Notes: generated by a model from the sequence alone, not told the origin. A DNA stretch of 64,000 bases from Tetraselmis striata (GCA_006384855.1 VCJN01002438.1:1-64000); one strand, 5' to 3'. Counted from the stretch's first letter, positions 30,472 to 41,227 are shown. Numbers and translations are program-made.

Positions 30472-31080
30472 TAGTATATCCAGGAAATAAAAAAGCACAA
30501 TCCGGAAAATAAATTCCAATGGAATTAAAAAGGCGCCATTTGGGAAATAAGCCCCTACCGCCATGTGGTCCATTCCCGTATGCGGGAATAACATACAGGT
30601 TCTATTTTGGAAATTAAACGGGTACTTTTCTGGAAATAAAACAGGCGCATTTTAGGAAATAGGTGCAGATAAAGGCCCTGAATTACACGTCAAAGCACCT
30701 AAGAGTAAAAAAACACAAAAAAACATGAAATAATAAATAAAGCCGGCGCGAGTATCGGTACCGTATAATGGCGGCGGGGCGGCGGCGGGGCGGCATCGCG
30801 GCGCGGGTGGCGGGCGGGGGCCCGGAGAGGGGGCCCGAGCACACGGTCCGCTGCGCGAGTAAACACAGGCGGGCCCTTACCGAAATACTAGGGACAGGGT
30901 CTGGGCTTGAAGCAGCGCACAGCAAAAACACGTGCCTCTGGCACGCGCGATGGTCGCGCTGGCGGGATGTGCCGCAGCGAGACCTCCTCAGCGAGATACC
31001 CGGCCTACCGCTACAGGTACCTGGTACGCGGGGACACACGACAATATCTGCCGTGAATCAACTGGTACTGGTGTGAATTA
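30472..31080. other. Non-coding, with scattered GGAAATAAA motifs
   Basis: GGAAAT(T)AAA-type motifs recur irregularly (near 30481, 30500, 30541, 30607, 30632 and 30653) and also just before E1 (27953, 27993). This suggests E1/E2 inserted into one such region. The right part (30760-31050) is GC-rich without a convincing gene. Confidence 0.5.
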
Positions 31081-31106
31081 CAAAAAGGGCAGTTCCCCAG
31101 AATTAG
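31081..31106. repeat. Target-site duplication of the minus-strand non-LTR element, left copy
   Basis: CAAAAAGGGCAGTTCCCCAG plus the following AATT matches 34352-34375. About 24-25 bp, identical. Confidence 0.75.
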
Positions 31107-31244
31107 AAAATCAACACAGCAAGCCGCCTAAAAGCGGCCCGCATCCCGCATAAGGCGGGATGGATGAGTGATGCGCACACGGTTCAGAGTCCGGGCCACG
31201 CGAGCACGTGTGTGTGTGGGTGATCCTCGGACGTGTTGTGCAGC

Positions 31245-31829
31245 TTAAGCAACGGGATGGCAGACGAATCTGCGCCGTCTGATGAGGCAGCAAGCGCGCT
31301 CTCGAGCGGCCACCAAGCTCAGGACCCCGAGGAAATATCTTGCGAGCAAGGCCTCCTGGCGAGCCCGGGTGATGCACCGAGTGCCCCGCGATGAGAGGGC
31401 ACCCCGATCCGCAGCCAAGCATGCGATACCACGCACGGTGCGGTGCACCCCCTTGCTCACCTCACCCACTGTGCCGAAGACCATGCCCGTGTACTCCGAC
31501 ATATCCAGGATGTCTCGAAGAGGACCCTTCTGTCCGGGCTCTGTGTTGTGCCACGCCGCATCCCGCGCAGCCAACCCCCGTTGTATGTCGCCCAACAGGG
31601 AGCGCTCAAACCGATCCACAGCCGTGGCCCGGGGCACTGAAGTGTACTTGACCCCGTACCGCATAGTCTTGAACTCCAGCAGCGTGGACTTCAAGCTCCG
31701 GGGATCATAGCTCCCGGTCACGACGTTGAACGCCGGAAGGGAGAGCTCTGCGTCCGGCACTAGGTCCTTGAGTTCATCCTTGGGTACGGTGTTGCCGAGA
31801 GGCACTGCATGCTGGAACAAGTCATCCAC
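31245..31829 (-). CDS. C-terminal PD-(D/E)xK-like nuclease domain of the non-LTR element
   Basis: The frame reads LKDLVPDAELSLPAFNVVTG, then TLLEFKTMRYGVKYT, then AVDRFERSLLGDIQRGLAAR and GMVFGTVGEVSKGVHRTV. PD at about 31757-31752 followed 25 residues later by E-F-K (31676-31668) fits a restriction-like PD...(D/E)xK active site. Protist elements of this group carry a domain with this layout (PD, E/DVK, an AVD-R helix, a FG-V-GE-S motif) after the RT. It would cut the target DNA for insertion. The assignment is from remembered patterns. Confidence 0.6.
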   Translation of the reverse strand: MDDLFQHAVPLGNTVPKDELKDLVPDAELSLPAFNVVTGSYDPRSLKSTLLEFKTMRYGVKYTSVPRATAVDRFERSLLGDIQRGLAARDAAWHNTEPGQKGPLRDILDMSEYTGMVFGTVGEVSKGVHRTVRGIACLAADRGALSSRGTRCITRARQEALLARYFLGVLSLVAARERACCLIRRRRFVCHPVA

Positions 31830-31849
31830 CTCCCGCCGTACCGCGATAC

Positions 31850-32751
31850 CTAGGTCGTGAACACAGTGATCGCGGAAGGCATCTGCGATTCGATAGCGTC
31901 GTGTTGTACACGCCAGTGAGCGTCTCCAGGCGCCGGGAGGTTCATGAGCGCGTCGCCGTATAGATCAACAATGACGGGGTTGTGCTCCGTCGAGGGCAGA
32001 ATGATCTGGCACCCAACCACCGGGGCCAAGCACGGGCTAGGCAGAAAGAAGTACCCGGCAGCGACCTCCCGCAGCTCATGCGGAGTCATGGCTGTCCGCG
32101 CGGTGGGGATGGCCACTGTCCACATGCCTGACGCCGCGTCGAGCTGGTTGAACAAGATCCGTTCCCTACATGTGGCAGGGAGAGCGCACACCTCATTTCA
32201 AGCCGAGAGTTGTTGGCCTGGTCTAGAAATGCCGTCAGCTCCTTTTGCGAGCCCGACGCGGCCTCCACTTCCCGCTCCATTTGGCGTGCATCTGCGTCGC
32301 CGAGATGGCCAGCAGTAGCCGCTTGGAGGCGGCCCCACGCCTCGCGCATCTCCGCGGCGTAGCTGTCCGACCCATGAGCATCGTTGAGGAAGTGGTCATA
32401 CTGGCGGGCGGAAGAATTTGCGTTGAAGCTGCCTCGGCCAAGTACGGACCCGAGCTGTGGGTCAAAGAAACCAGGGGTGGGGGTGTTGGTGCCGGAGTTC
32501 CTAGTCAGGAACCTTGGGAGGATGGCATTCATGCAGCCGATGAAGGCGGCATCACGAACGGTAGCCATGCGGCGGATGCCAGCTCCCTTCAATCGAGTGG
32601 AGAGGTGAAGCCTGCTGCTCGCCCTGGCCACTGCATCCTCGCTCAAGGTAGCCACCTCCGCTGCCATGGGGTCGGGGTCGTGCAAAAGCTCCGCCAAGAA
32701 ATCGGTGACCACCGGATTGGTGTCGCTCGGTGCCGTACGTGGAGGGATCAA
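31850..32751 (-). CDS. Middle and C-terminal part of the non-LTR element (two frames)
   Basis: Two overlapping minus frames (32086-32751 and 31850-32191) cover the region between RT and nuclease. They contain GAGIRRMATVRDAAFIGCMN, RGSFNANSSARQYDHFLND and ATCRERILFNQLDAASGMWT, the last resembling the R-x-x-L-D...SGxWL segment that precedes a nuclease in this element type. A decayed relative of the same stretch lies at 45500-45790. A frame change near 32190 splits it. Confidence 0.65.
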
Positions 32752-32899
32752 AAGAGACCCCTAGCACCCGTTCGACCGCCGCGAGGATGGTGGCATCCAC
32801 CGCCTCCGCAAAGGCCTCCACCTCGGACGGAAGACAATTGCGGAGCCAATACCCCGCCTTGTGTTGCATGCAATGCTTGAGCAGGGCCCATGCGTGGTG

Positions 32900-33991
32900 A
32901 TGCAAGGCGTGGGTGTACCGACGGCTGGGCTTGGCAGACAGAAGCTTGCTCAGGCTAGCGTCCACCTCCTCTCGTAGCTCCTCCGCCTTGCCGCGCATGT
33001 ACGCCTGCACATACTCTGGCGATCCGAGCGGCACGTTCAAGACCGCGATGCCGTGATGGCCATCTAGCTCGGGCCACTCGATGTCGGCCGGAGCCTCACG
33101 TCGCGCGGCCTCCATGTCAGCGATGTACGCCTGCATCTTGTCGAAGCGCACCTCAAGCCCCACGGACGCCTTGATGGACGTGCGGAAGGCGTGAAGAGCC
33201 GGCCAAGCGTGCTCCGGAAGGCCCACCAAAAATCCATCGTCGGCGTTGGAGCGCGCCGCCCCGTCATTGACCTCCAACGTGGTATCACACTGCTGCACCT
33301 CGGGGTGAATCGCGACGCAAAATTAAGTCGTGGCCAAAGGTGCGCCCTGTTGCACGCCGTCCTCCGACCGGAGAGGGGCGGACCGGTCGTCCACGACCAG
33401 ATACGAATCCGTGGAGAGGGAGGCTAGGAGCGCAGGGATGACAGGGTGTAGTGGAGAGCAATCGATGTGGCGCTGGATGATGGTGCGGCGCCATGCCTCG
33501 TTGTAAGCGTTGCGAAGGTCTGTGTGGACGATGACGGCACGTGGGCCAAGCTTCTTGGCGATGAGCCGGACGCCGTGGATGAGCACATAGTCGCCCGCGG
33601 AAATGCCAACGCCGAGCTGAGATGGAGCGAGCACCGACACGTATGCCTCCTTCATGTTGTCCACCACTGCCCGCTCCGCTGCGCGCCGCTCCGCCTCCCC
33701 GACTGCCACAGGCCGCACGTCCGGGGACCTCCCCTCGCCTAGCTTCTTGACAAGTGCCACGAGCCTAGCAGAGGCGAAGAGCCGGTTGAACCACCCGGGC
33801 AGGCGACCTTGGAGGTACATGGAGGCAACCTCCGACATGGCGCGGACTGCCGCGGGCCCGGACGCCGGGGCGTATTCGCCCACCAAGCAGCGGAGATACT
33901 CGTAGCGCATGCCTGAGGGCCCCGCCGCCACGTGCTGCTTGAGTTGCTGGTACGGCACGCGCATGTCCACCGTCAGGGCGGCCTCGTCCAC
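32900..33991 (-). CDS. Reverse transcriptase of the minus-strand non-LTR element (two frames)
   Basis: 33323-33991 reads AAGPSGMRYEYLRCLVGEYA, ARLVALVKKLGEGRSPDVRP, motif A VIVHTDLRNAYNEAW and motif B GVQQGAPLAT. After a frame change near 33300-33325 the frame 32552-33298 gives motif C SNADDGFLVG (ADD) and the thumb region. The full set of RT core motifs is thus present, split once. It would copy the element's RNA at the nicked target. Confidence 0.85.
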
Positions 33992-34036
33992 CGGAATGTC
34001 ACCGGAATGTCATACGCGGCGCCTGGGATCGGGTGG

Positions 34037-34351
34037 CTACGGGACGGGTGCTTGTCGCGCAGCTGGATCGGACAAGTCGCCCATACCCTTAGAAGATAGT
34101 CGGCCCGCCGCTCGGGAGAGCTCTCCGTCCTCCACCGACGCCACAACGGTGTCCGCGGTGCCCACGAGCAGCGCCGCAAAGAGATCGGCGTCCGTTCGAC
34201 GCTGGCGGGCATGTCCGGCGTAGAACGCCTCAGTGCGCGCGTCGTCCCATGAGCGCACGAGTTCGGTCATGCGCCCCTCCGCGAAAGCGCGGAAGCGCCA
34301 CGCCAAGGCTTGTAGCCGCCGCCGTCCGCCTCGGCTCGGGGCCCTAAGCAA
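34037..34351 (-). CDS. N-terminal region of the minus-strand non-LTR element
   Basis: The frame reads RRLQALAWRFRAFAEGRMTE and LVRSWDDARTEAFYAGHARQ before the RT. It is Arg-rich and helical with no finger visible, and runs in the same direction as the RT frame. No Met is obvious inside the element boundary, so the start is unknown. Confidence 0.5.
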   Translation of the reverse strand: MLRAPSRGGRRRLQALAWRFRAFAEGRMTELVRSWDDARTEAFYAGHARQRRTDADLFAALLVGTADTVVASVEDGELSRAAGRLSSKGMGDLSDPAARQAPVP

Positions 34352-34441
34352 CAAAAAGGGCAGTTCCCCAGAATTCGCTAGTCCTGGTGTGAAGTACAAA
34401 AAAGGGCAGTTCCCCAGAATTCGCTAGTACTGGTAGGGGTA
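34352..34441. repeat. 45-bp minisatellite, two units
   Basis: CAAAAAGGGCAGTTCCCCAG followed by AATTCGCTAGT(C/A)CTGGT... is repeated at 34352 and 34397. The non-LTR element inserted in the first unit. Confidence 0.75.
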
Positions 34442-34449
34442 GTTCTGCT

Positions 34450-34497
34450 TCATGTAGGCTTTTTCCTTCCTCAGTACTTCCGTGCTTTCCCTGTAGC
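34450..34497 (+). promoter_or_regulatory. Shared upstream module, copy 1
   Basis: GGCTTTTTCCTTCCTCAGTA...TTTCCCTGTAG resembles 40404-40475 and the reverse complement of 52199-52262. It lies about 180 bp upstream of the SLC35F6-like start. It may be a promoter-proximal element or a repeat relic. Confidence 0.4.
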
Positions 34498-34672
34498 CTA
34501 GCAGATGTTCCGCGCCACGCAGGCCCTTCCTTTGAGAAAATTACTACGGTCGGTTGAATTGCTGTCGGCGGTGACGGTGGCGGGGCGTTCCCTCACACTG
34601 GCACCGTAGGGTGTATCAGCACAATTTGCTGCGTACCTGCTCAGCGGAGCGCTGTGAAGAGGGTAAGCTGCC

Positions 34673-37600
34673 ATGGCGCGCGCGGATGTGCTCTGCAGCG
34701 ACGCCGCATTGGCGGTGATCGGTGCGCGGCCCGCCATTTCATTACGGCCTTCGCCTAACGCCCCGCCCGCTTTCCCCCACCCCACGACACTCTACGGCCT
34801 ATTGACTACTTGCACAGACCGGTGAACCTGGACCCTCAGTTTTCCTACTGTTATCTGACTCCCGCAGATGCGTGTGCGCGCAGGCCTGCTCACTACAGGT
34901 GCTGCTTCCGCCGTGTTCAGAAAAGGTGCCCCCCCCCCCCCCCCCCTCCCCAACACACACCACCACCACCTCTTCGCTTCTCTTGGGCAAGGTTGACGAC
35001 GGATAGGTCGATGACGAGGGTTTCCGGCGGGAGTTTAGAGGGAGGATCTCCCGCCGCTGGGGCAGCGAATGCTCCCGTGAACGTAGTTTGTGGGGCTGCT
35101 AGCGGGGTCACGCGCCACCTCTCTCAGTTCCCGCCCCGCAAGCGCAGTGGTGTACCAGCTGTCAGCGGAGGGTGTCAACGGAGAGGTGCACAGCTTCGAG
35201 AAACCCTGGTTCACCACCTTCCTCAGCACCACCACCTGCACCTTCTGCCTGCTGCTGATGCGGCTGGGATTTGGCGCCAGCTATGGGCGCACCTCCGCCG
35301 CCAGAGGCGACGGCCGGGCAATGCAAGGCTGCCCCTCCCCGATAAGCCGCATGCAATCCACCACTTATGAGACCCTTTCACGCCGCGATGCACTCACCAC
35401 GCCACTGCTGGCCTCTGAGGATGGCAGCGCTGACGGCACAGCGCAGAGGGGCAGCACGGCAGGGGTGAGTACCCTCCCTTCCAGACACCTCCACAGTGCA
35501 CCTGCCCCGCCACCGCTGACGCCCCGTGCAACGCCATCAGCATTGCCGCTTGCAATTTCGCCATGTGCAGGGTCCAAAGGTGCCGTACCACGACACAATG
35601 CACCCCAGGTTCTGGCAGCAAGGCGCGTACGGGCACGTTACATTGCAGAAGGTGTATAAGCTTGTCGCGCCCGGTGTCACAGGCCACATGGCGCTCGTTC
35701 TGCAGGGCATTGGCCTCCAGTACACCAGCGGTGAGCGCCACATCTGAATTACCGCCTTATAGCGGCATGCGCCCGGTCTCACTCCATATCCACCGTCAGA
35801 TCCACCCAGCACAGCTGACTCCCAACTCCACCTCCACACCCAGCATCCATCAACCAGATGGTTTCCGGGTCCTGCATCGTCTTCACCGCCATCCTGTCGG
35901 TGCTCATCCTCAAGCGGCGGCTGACCCGGCTGCACAGCATCGGAGTGTTGCTCAGCATGGTTGGCGTCCTTATCGTCAGCGCGTCATCCCTTCTGCCTGT
36001 GGAGGGCGCAGAGCCGTCGACCGTCACTAAGCCGCAACCCCTGTGGCTCACCATCTTTGGCATCGGCATCACGCTGCTCTCCCAGGTTTGCAGGGCCACT
36101 GGCACCACAAAGCATTGCTGCTAATACCATGGGGGCCTTGAGGCGCTGTGTCATGCAAGACACCGTCATTGCTATCTGACATGCACGGGGTGCGGGTTGG
36201 CATTGGGGCGCAGATAGTGCAGGCGCTGCAGCTGGTGCTGGAGGAGCTCCTGCTGCATGATCTGCACTTACACCCCTTCCAGGTAGTAGGGTATGAGGGT
36301 GTCATTGGTGCGCCGCTCCCAACCCCCCCTTCCCCCTGCCGCCCCCCACTCCGCCGGTCCCCCGCCCTCACATCCAGCATCATACCTTCCCAGTCCAGCA
36401 CAGTCAGCAGCCTCAGTGACAGCCATTCCCCACCCCCTTTCCAGGCATGATATGGATGACCGCTTTGGCAGCGCCGCTGCTGTACTTTCTGCCGGGCATG
36501 GATGCGGGTGGCCGAATGGAGAACACGGTAGACACGATCGCCATGATGGCCAATGGCCCTGTGCTGTCCTCCACGGTTGCCCTGTACTGGGTGACCGTGC
36601 TGGGCACAAATATGTACGGAGTGCTGGTGAGTGCGCAGCGGGATAATTACCCCGTGGAGGGTGCAAGAGTACTGACGCAGGCGCAATGGCAGATACCACA
36701 ATATAAATCAACTTAAGGAACATATACAAGTCAAAGATGACATGAAATACGTGACTGGAATTTCTGAATGCCGCTCAGGTGTACTTGTGGGTGTCAGCGG
36801 TGCACTAGGAATCGTGCTGTTTAATAGCATGCCCTGCCCGTCTTTATCTAGATTTATACATGTCCTGAGTCACAAGCGCAACTTAATCTGAGAGCAGGAA
36901 GAGGTGGGCTTGGTAAGTCAAGTCTTCATGCTTGTTATCCAGGGTCAAGTAACCTTGATATCTTTCTGGACGCAATATTGTTTTTCCCTTGTATCAACAT
37001 ATCTTCATCAAATGGGTAAACAGCTGGGTGAGTGCGCAGAGAGGATCGAACTGACAGTGGCGGCGCATCACCAGGTAACTGCCACCATCGGCAGTGTGTT
37101 CCGCTCTGTGCTACTCACGACGCGCACTGCTCTAGTCTGGCTGGTGGACCTCATCCTGTTCTACACCGGCCTAGGCGGCGGCGTGGTGGGTGAAGAGCTG
37201 AACAGGTGTGGCTTGTGTAGAGCCCTGCTAGGTGCAATTCCTCCGCCGCCTGTAGGCAAAGTACAGCTGCAGCTTGCGGCGCATGAGGACTGACGGCTGT
37301 GCTGCCGGCTCAAGGTGGAGTGGGATCGAGGCGTTTGGCTTTGCGTTCCTGCTGGTGGGGACGCTGGTGTATGCTCAGGGCACCAAGGTTACACCCCCGA
37401 TTCCCCCCCTGCCCAACCCTTTGACTATCTCAGCCGGGATCATCGCAGACACCTAATGGGTCACCTGCTGCGCAGAATGTGGAGACTGCTGTGGAAAAGG
37501 CTGTCATCACAGCCATCGAGTCCAACCTGGGCGATGTCTATGGGGGCATGAGTCCCGCTGGCCGGCTGTCCCCGCTGTCCAGCCCTGCCAGCCGCACCCC

Positions 37601-38542
37601 TCCACGCGCACCACTCCTGGTTCGGCAGGTGTCGGGCCTGCGCACGCTGCTGGCGGGCGAGGCGCCATCGGGGGTGTCCCCGCGCGGGGGCAGTCCGGGC
37701 TGGGTGTCTCCGCCCGCCGGCCTGGTTGAGGAGGCGTCCAAGGTGCCGGCCCTCTGCCGGGAAGGATATTGGTTTGCCATGTCTCATCCGAACCTTCCAT
37801 GTGGTCATCTGTACCCAAAATTCAGGCTGTGTTTTGTTAAACTCAAGTTGCTCAGAACCATTAGTCATTTGTGTACATGATACCATCAAGTTTGCAAGAT
37901 AGTTATGCTGTCACCGATTAGTAAGATCGCATCAGCCGCTGCCTGCCTCTCCATGCCACACGTGAACCCATTATTTACAGTCAGAAAGTTGATCCTGTAT
38001 CTGATCCATACGCTTAATCAACACAGCCTGCAGCCTGACATATCCAGGCTGCAATCGGGCGGCGCTGTTTGTACTGCGATCCTACCCTCCGTCCGCCATC
38101 GCAAGGCATTCCTCAGCCCATGTGTGGATGTGCTGCGTCTCAGATCATCCTGGAGGGGCTGGACACCAACATGCACCTGGGATCCTCCTCCTATGTGAAC
38201 CCGTTCCTTCCGAGGTGGAGCCCCCCTCCCCCCCCCCCCCCCCCCCCTTCACCCCTTATGTGCTTGCCTGCTCGGCGTAGCCTCCATGTGCATGTCACAA
38301 GCTGTGCGATAGCTGTGGTTGTAGTGCAGTGGACTGCAACCAGCATTTTGGATAATTTAGAATTACTATCTGTAACCGGGACATCCATGTCCTGTTGCAG
38401 ATACTGAACAGACACCCAAATACGATTCATACATACGTATAGATATGCATAGAAGGATAGATATATGTGTGTTTATGTGTTTTGCTTTTTGAAACATGTA
38501 TGTAAATTCACTCATATGGTGTATGTACACACAGGCAGAGAT

Positions 38543-38631
<89 letters not shown>

Positions 38632-39215
38632 TGTGTGTTTTTTTGTGGTGGGCGGGGTACGCATATATGTTTTAACATGCGATATATGCATGTAATAATA
38701 TCCCGCCTCTGCGCTGGCCATGTTCTGTTGGCCCTGGTTTGGCTAGCTTACCCTTCCTGCACCCCCCCCCCCCCCCCCCCCCTCCTGCGGCCAGACTGCC
38801 TCGCGGCACAGACACCGACGTTCCTGACATCCTGGGCACCTCCCTGGACGGCGACCTGGCGGCTGTGCTGCCCTCCCGCCATACTACACCAAGTGCGAGA
38901 TCGCCATACGCACGTTCTGCCGGCCGCACATCACGCTGGGCTCGCAGCGACGCTGAGGCGGGCGGCATGAGCCCCGCCGAGGCGCCTTCGCACCGTGGCA
39001 GCTTTGACAGCCGCAGCACCACCGTCCTGCTGAACAACGTGCGCATCTCGCTTGCCGAAGACCCCTGCATGGCGAACCTCCAGGAGGAGGCGGGCGAAGG
39101 AGAAGAGGCAGGGGGAGAGGCAGAGGGAGATGCGCTACTGCGCGCCAGCAACACTAGCGTCACTGCGCAGGAGGAGGCGCAGGGCTTTCCATTCCATATG
39201 GACCCCTCCACCTAA
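34673..39215 (+). CDS. SLC35F6-like drug/metabolite transporter, 12 exons
   Basis: Exons: 34673-34721, 34899-34925, 35148-35464, 35571-35730, 35844-36085, 36214-36307, 36445-36626, 37075-37205, 37315-37387, 37476-37742, 38144-38214, 38795-39215. They sum to 2034 bp (677 aa), in phase at every junction with GT...AG borders. The protein has the EamA/SLC35F6 pattern: a first membrane segment (AALAVIGAASAVFRKVVYQL), KPWFTTFLST, LVAPGVTGHMALVLQGIGLQ, then the signature SINQMVSGSCIVFTAILSVL, QALQLVLEELL, and last membrane segments IGSVFRSVLLTTRTALVWLV and FGFAFLLVGTLVYAQGTK. A Ser/Pro/Gly-rich tail of about 280 residues with an acidic end is longer than in animals. Animal SLC35F6 proteins are multi-pass transporters of lysosomal or mitochondrial membranes; the substrate here is unknown. 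Exon 2 is a 27-bp microexon. Start choice: the ATG at 34673 restores the conserved first segment. Confidence 0.85.
38545..38637. repeat. (GT)n microsatellite
   Basis: About 45 nearly perfect GT units inside the last intron of the SLC35F6-like gene. Open frames here are artefacts. Confidence 0.97.
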
Positions 39216-39460
39216 ATATCCCAAGCCCCCCCCTTCCCCTTTGCCCCCGCCCCTTGCCCATGCGCACGCCAAAGTTCGTTCCTGCCATGGGGAGTATTTG
39301 GCGTCAGGGCGCATCAGTCCTGGGGCGGTTGGGTACGCCTCCTGGGTACCAACGGTAGCAGCATGCTGTGTGTACGTAATGTGCAAAAGCTAGTGCAGCA
39401 GCATACTCCATGTTTACCGGCATTGCATCAATCTCACGGAGCCCTGCTCAGCGGGTATGT
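39216..39460. other. Convergent intergenic spacer
   Basis: 245 bp between the stops of the SLC35F6-like and RidA-like genes. It must hold both 3' UTRs. No clear polyadenylation signal was recognised. Confidence 0.6.
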
Positions 39461-40163
39461 TTAGAGAGCGGCGATGGCCATGACCTCCACCAGGATGTTG
39501 GGGCGCGCCATGGGGGACGCCACGCACGCACGCACAGGCTTGGCATCTGGGTCCAGCCACGCACACCACACCTCGTTCATTGGCGCAAAGTGCTCCTCCA
39601 TGTCCTTGACCCAGATTTGAGCGCTGAGGAGCTTGCTCTTGCTGGTGCCTGCCTGCACCAGCAGCGCGTCCACCTTGGCCAGCACCTGCTCCGACTGCGC
39701 CGTTATGTCCGAGGTGTCCAGAGTTGCAATGTCTGCCACCTGTCCGCTGAGGTAGACGGTAGAGCCATGAATGACGATCTGGCTCATGCGCGGATCATCT
39801 GGCGGAGCGCACGCAACCAACGCGGGCACGCGTCAGGGTCGTGGCGGCATCGTGCAGCAGGTCAGCGCGCGGCAGTGGGTTGGGATGTGCCGCAGGGGGT
39901 CCAGTGACAACCCCTCATCGCATGCATCCTCGGGAGCCATCACCGGTGCCAAGGCGCTGGATGTCCTCCGACGTTCCAGCGACAGCCGAGGCCGGCCGCT
40001 CGTTCGACATCGCGAGCAGCCTGCTGACGCCCGCCAACCCGCCTGCCCGGGTCGGGAGCGGGCGAGCGGTTGGTGGCGGCGAGAGTGCCTGGATGCGGCC
40101 AGCGCGCCGCGCAAAGTGAGCGAAGCTGCTGGCGGCGCTGACGACGCCTACGGTGGAGGACAT
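39461..40163 (-). CDS. RidA/YjgF family protein (YoaB-like), 2 exons, with presequence
   Basis: Exon 1 is 40163-39944, the intron 39943-39799 (GTGATG...CGCCAG) and exon 2 39798-39461; the product is 185 aa. Residues about 1-60 are Ala/Ser/Arg-rich, like an organelle presequence. The RidA domain follows: IQRLGTDDPRMSQIVIHGST, VYLSGQVADI, AQSEQVLAKVDALLVQAGTS, SKLLSAQIWVKDMEEHFAPM, NEVWCAWLD, KPVRACVASP and ILVEVMAI. RidA enzymes hydrolyse reactive imine/enamine intermediates such as 2-aminoacrylate. The usual active-site Arg is present in PVRACV, and the Glu near the end in VEVMAI. The order and spacing fit YoaB-type members. Start: ATG at 40163; a longer frame to 40292 and an internal Met (MSNERPAS) are alternatives. 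Confidence 0.88.
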
Positions 40164-40403
40164 TGACGAGGACAAGCAGCGAAGAGGGAGGGATACTGCT
40201 TGTCTGTTTAGGGTCAGCGCTGGCGAGTCCTGCACAACGCGGCTCGGTTCTGATCTGAGAACGCGACCCCCCCCTACCTGCACAACTACCAATACGGACA
40301 GCCATCTCGTCGGCGCTACTAATCATATTAATCACCCCGCGCCGCGCAGCGCAGATAGCAGCAGCATCCTACCATGGCCCGGCGCTAAGAGGGTTCCGCT
40401 TAA

Positions 40404-40475
40404 ATGTATGCTTTTTCCTTCCCCAGTACTTTGCGTGCATTCTCTGGACGCTCTCCCTGTAACCAAAAATCCTAC
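40404..40475 (+). promoter_or_regulatory. Shared upstream module, copy 2
   Basis: TGCTTTTTCCTTCCCCAGTA, then CTTTGCGTGCATT(C)TCTGGACG, then CTCTCCCTGTAACC. Nearly identical to the reverse complement of 52199-52262. It lies about 240 bp upstream of the RidA-like start, on the opposite strand. TTACGAG|GTGAGT follows at 40482-40494 and could be a splice donor, so a short 5' exon of a divergent transcript is another reading. Confidence 0.45.
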
Positions 40476-40626
40476 CATAATTACGAGGTGAGTGTGTCTG
40501 TCTGGCTGTCTCCGAGTCTGTCGCCGACTTTCGGAACAGTTTCTCATAGATTATTGGATAGATCAACATTGTATCCGTTATATATTTCCGTCACAATTAG
40601 TGATAATTCCGCGCAGGCCAAAATAC

Positions 40627-41159
40627 CCGTCGCCCATTCAGGGATTTTATTAGTAGTCAGGTTAGTGCGTCAACGCCTGAGGACTTAACTGCCTTTATTT
40701 TGGGCGGGGTCCCCCCCTCCCTTCACGGCGCCCTGGATTTTACTGGGATTGGGAAATTTTTCCAGCTATGGCGTCGGGCCCTCCCTCACATTGCCTTTTT
40801 TGTTGCACATGTATCGCACTCCCGAAATGCTTTGCTCCGCGGGTTGGGGCTTGCCCCAACTCGCATTACTCGAATGGGCCGACGCCCAAACGGGTAGGGC
40901 GGACCTTTCGTGGTCAGTGCCGGGTATTTTGATGGCAGTGTTTTAGACGGTGATCCAACAGTGTTGGAAATTCCGTCACTTGCCTTCAATTAGTCTTGCG
41001 AAATGCTTCGGCAATTTGCTTGATGACTATAACGGAGCGTCGCCTACCCAGGGCTTTCCGTACTGGATTGCTGCCTAAACGGCCGTCGTAGAGACGCTGC
41101 AAGGGTTTCACTGGTGCCAGTCCTGTCCCGGGGGCGAAAAAAAAAACCGTCGCCCATTC
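40627..41159 (+). mobile_element. 5'-truncated LINE copy F with target duplication
   Basis: 507 bp of LINE (40640-41146): the end of the C-terminal frame (WRRALPHIAFFVAHVSHSRN to RRPNG), the 3' tail and an A run. CCGTCGCCCATTC flanks it at 40627-40639 and 41147-41159. It is very similar to copy E, hence recent. Confidence 0.95.
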
Positions 41160-41227
41160 CTACTGACTACATGTACTACTGATAACAAATCCACATACTG
41201 TACTGCTAATACAAGCAGTACATAAAA

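Larger units (their letters stand above)
31107..34351 (-). mobile_element. Non-LTR retrotransposon with PD-(D/E)xK-like nuclease
   Basis: A 3.2-kb element on the minus strand. In order: an N-terminal region (34037-34351), RT (33323-33991 and 32900-33298), a long C-terminal region (31850-32751), and a nuclease-like domain (31245-31829). The 3' end lies near 31107 (a GCTGTGTTGATTTTC end on the minus strand), and a 45-bp piece of the same 3' end lies alone at 41228-41272. Duplications of about 24 bp flank it. The coding is broken by several frame changes (near 34000, 33300, 32750, 32190 and 31840). It is a distant relative of the element at 20320-24112. Confidence 0.82.

Noticed and set aside
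35011-35147. ATG at 35011 as the start of the SLC35F6-like protein
   Set aside because: Its frame does not join the VVYQL exon in phase by any good donor, whereas the 34673 start plus the 27-bp exon restores the first membrane segment.
38465-38721. Cys-Val or Thr-His repeat proteins
   Set aside because: They are translations of the (GT)n microsatellite.
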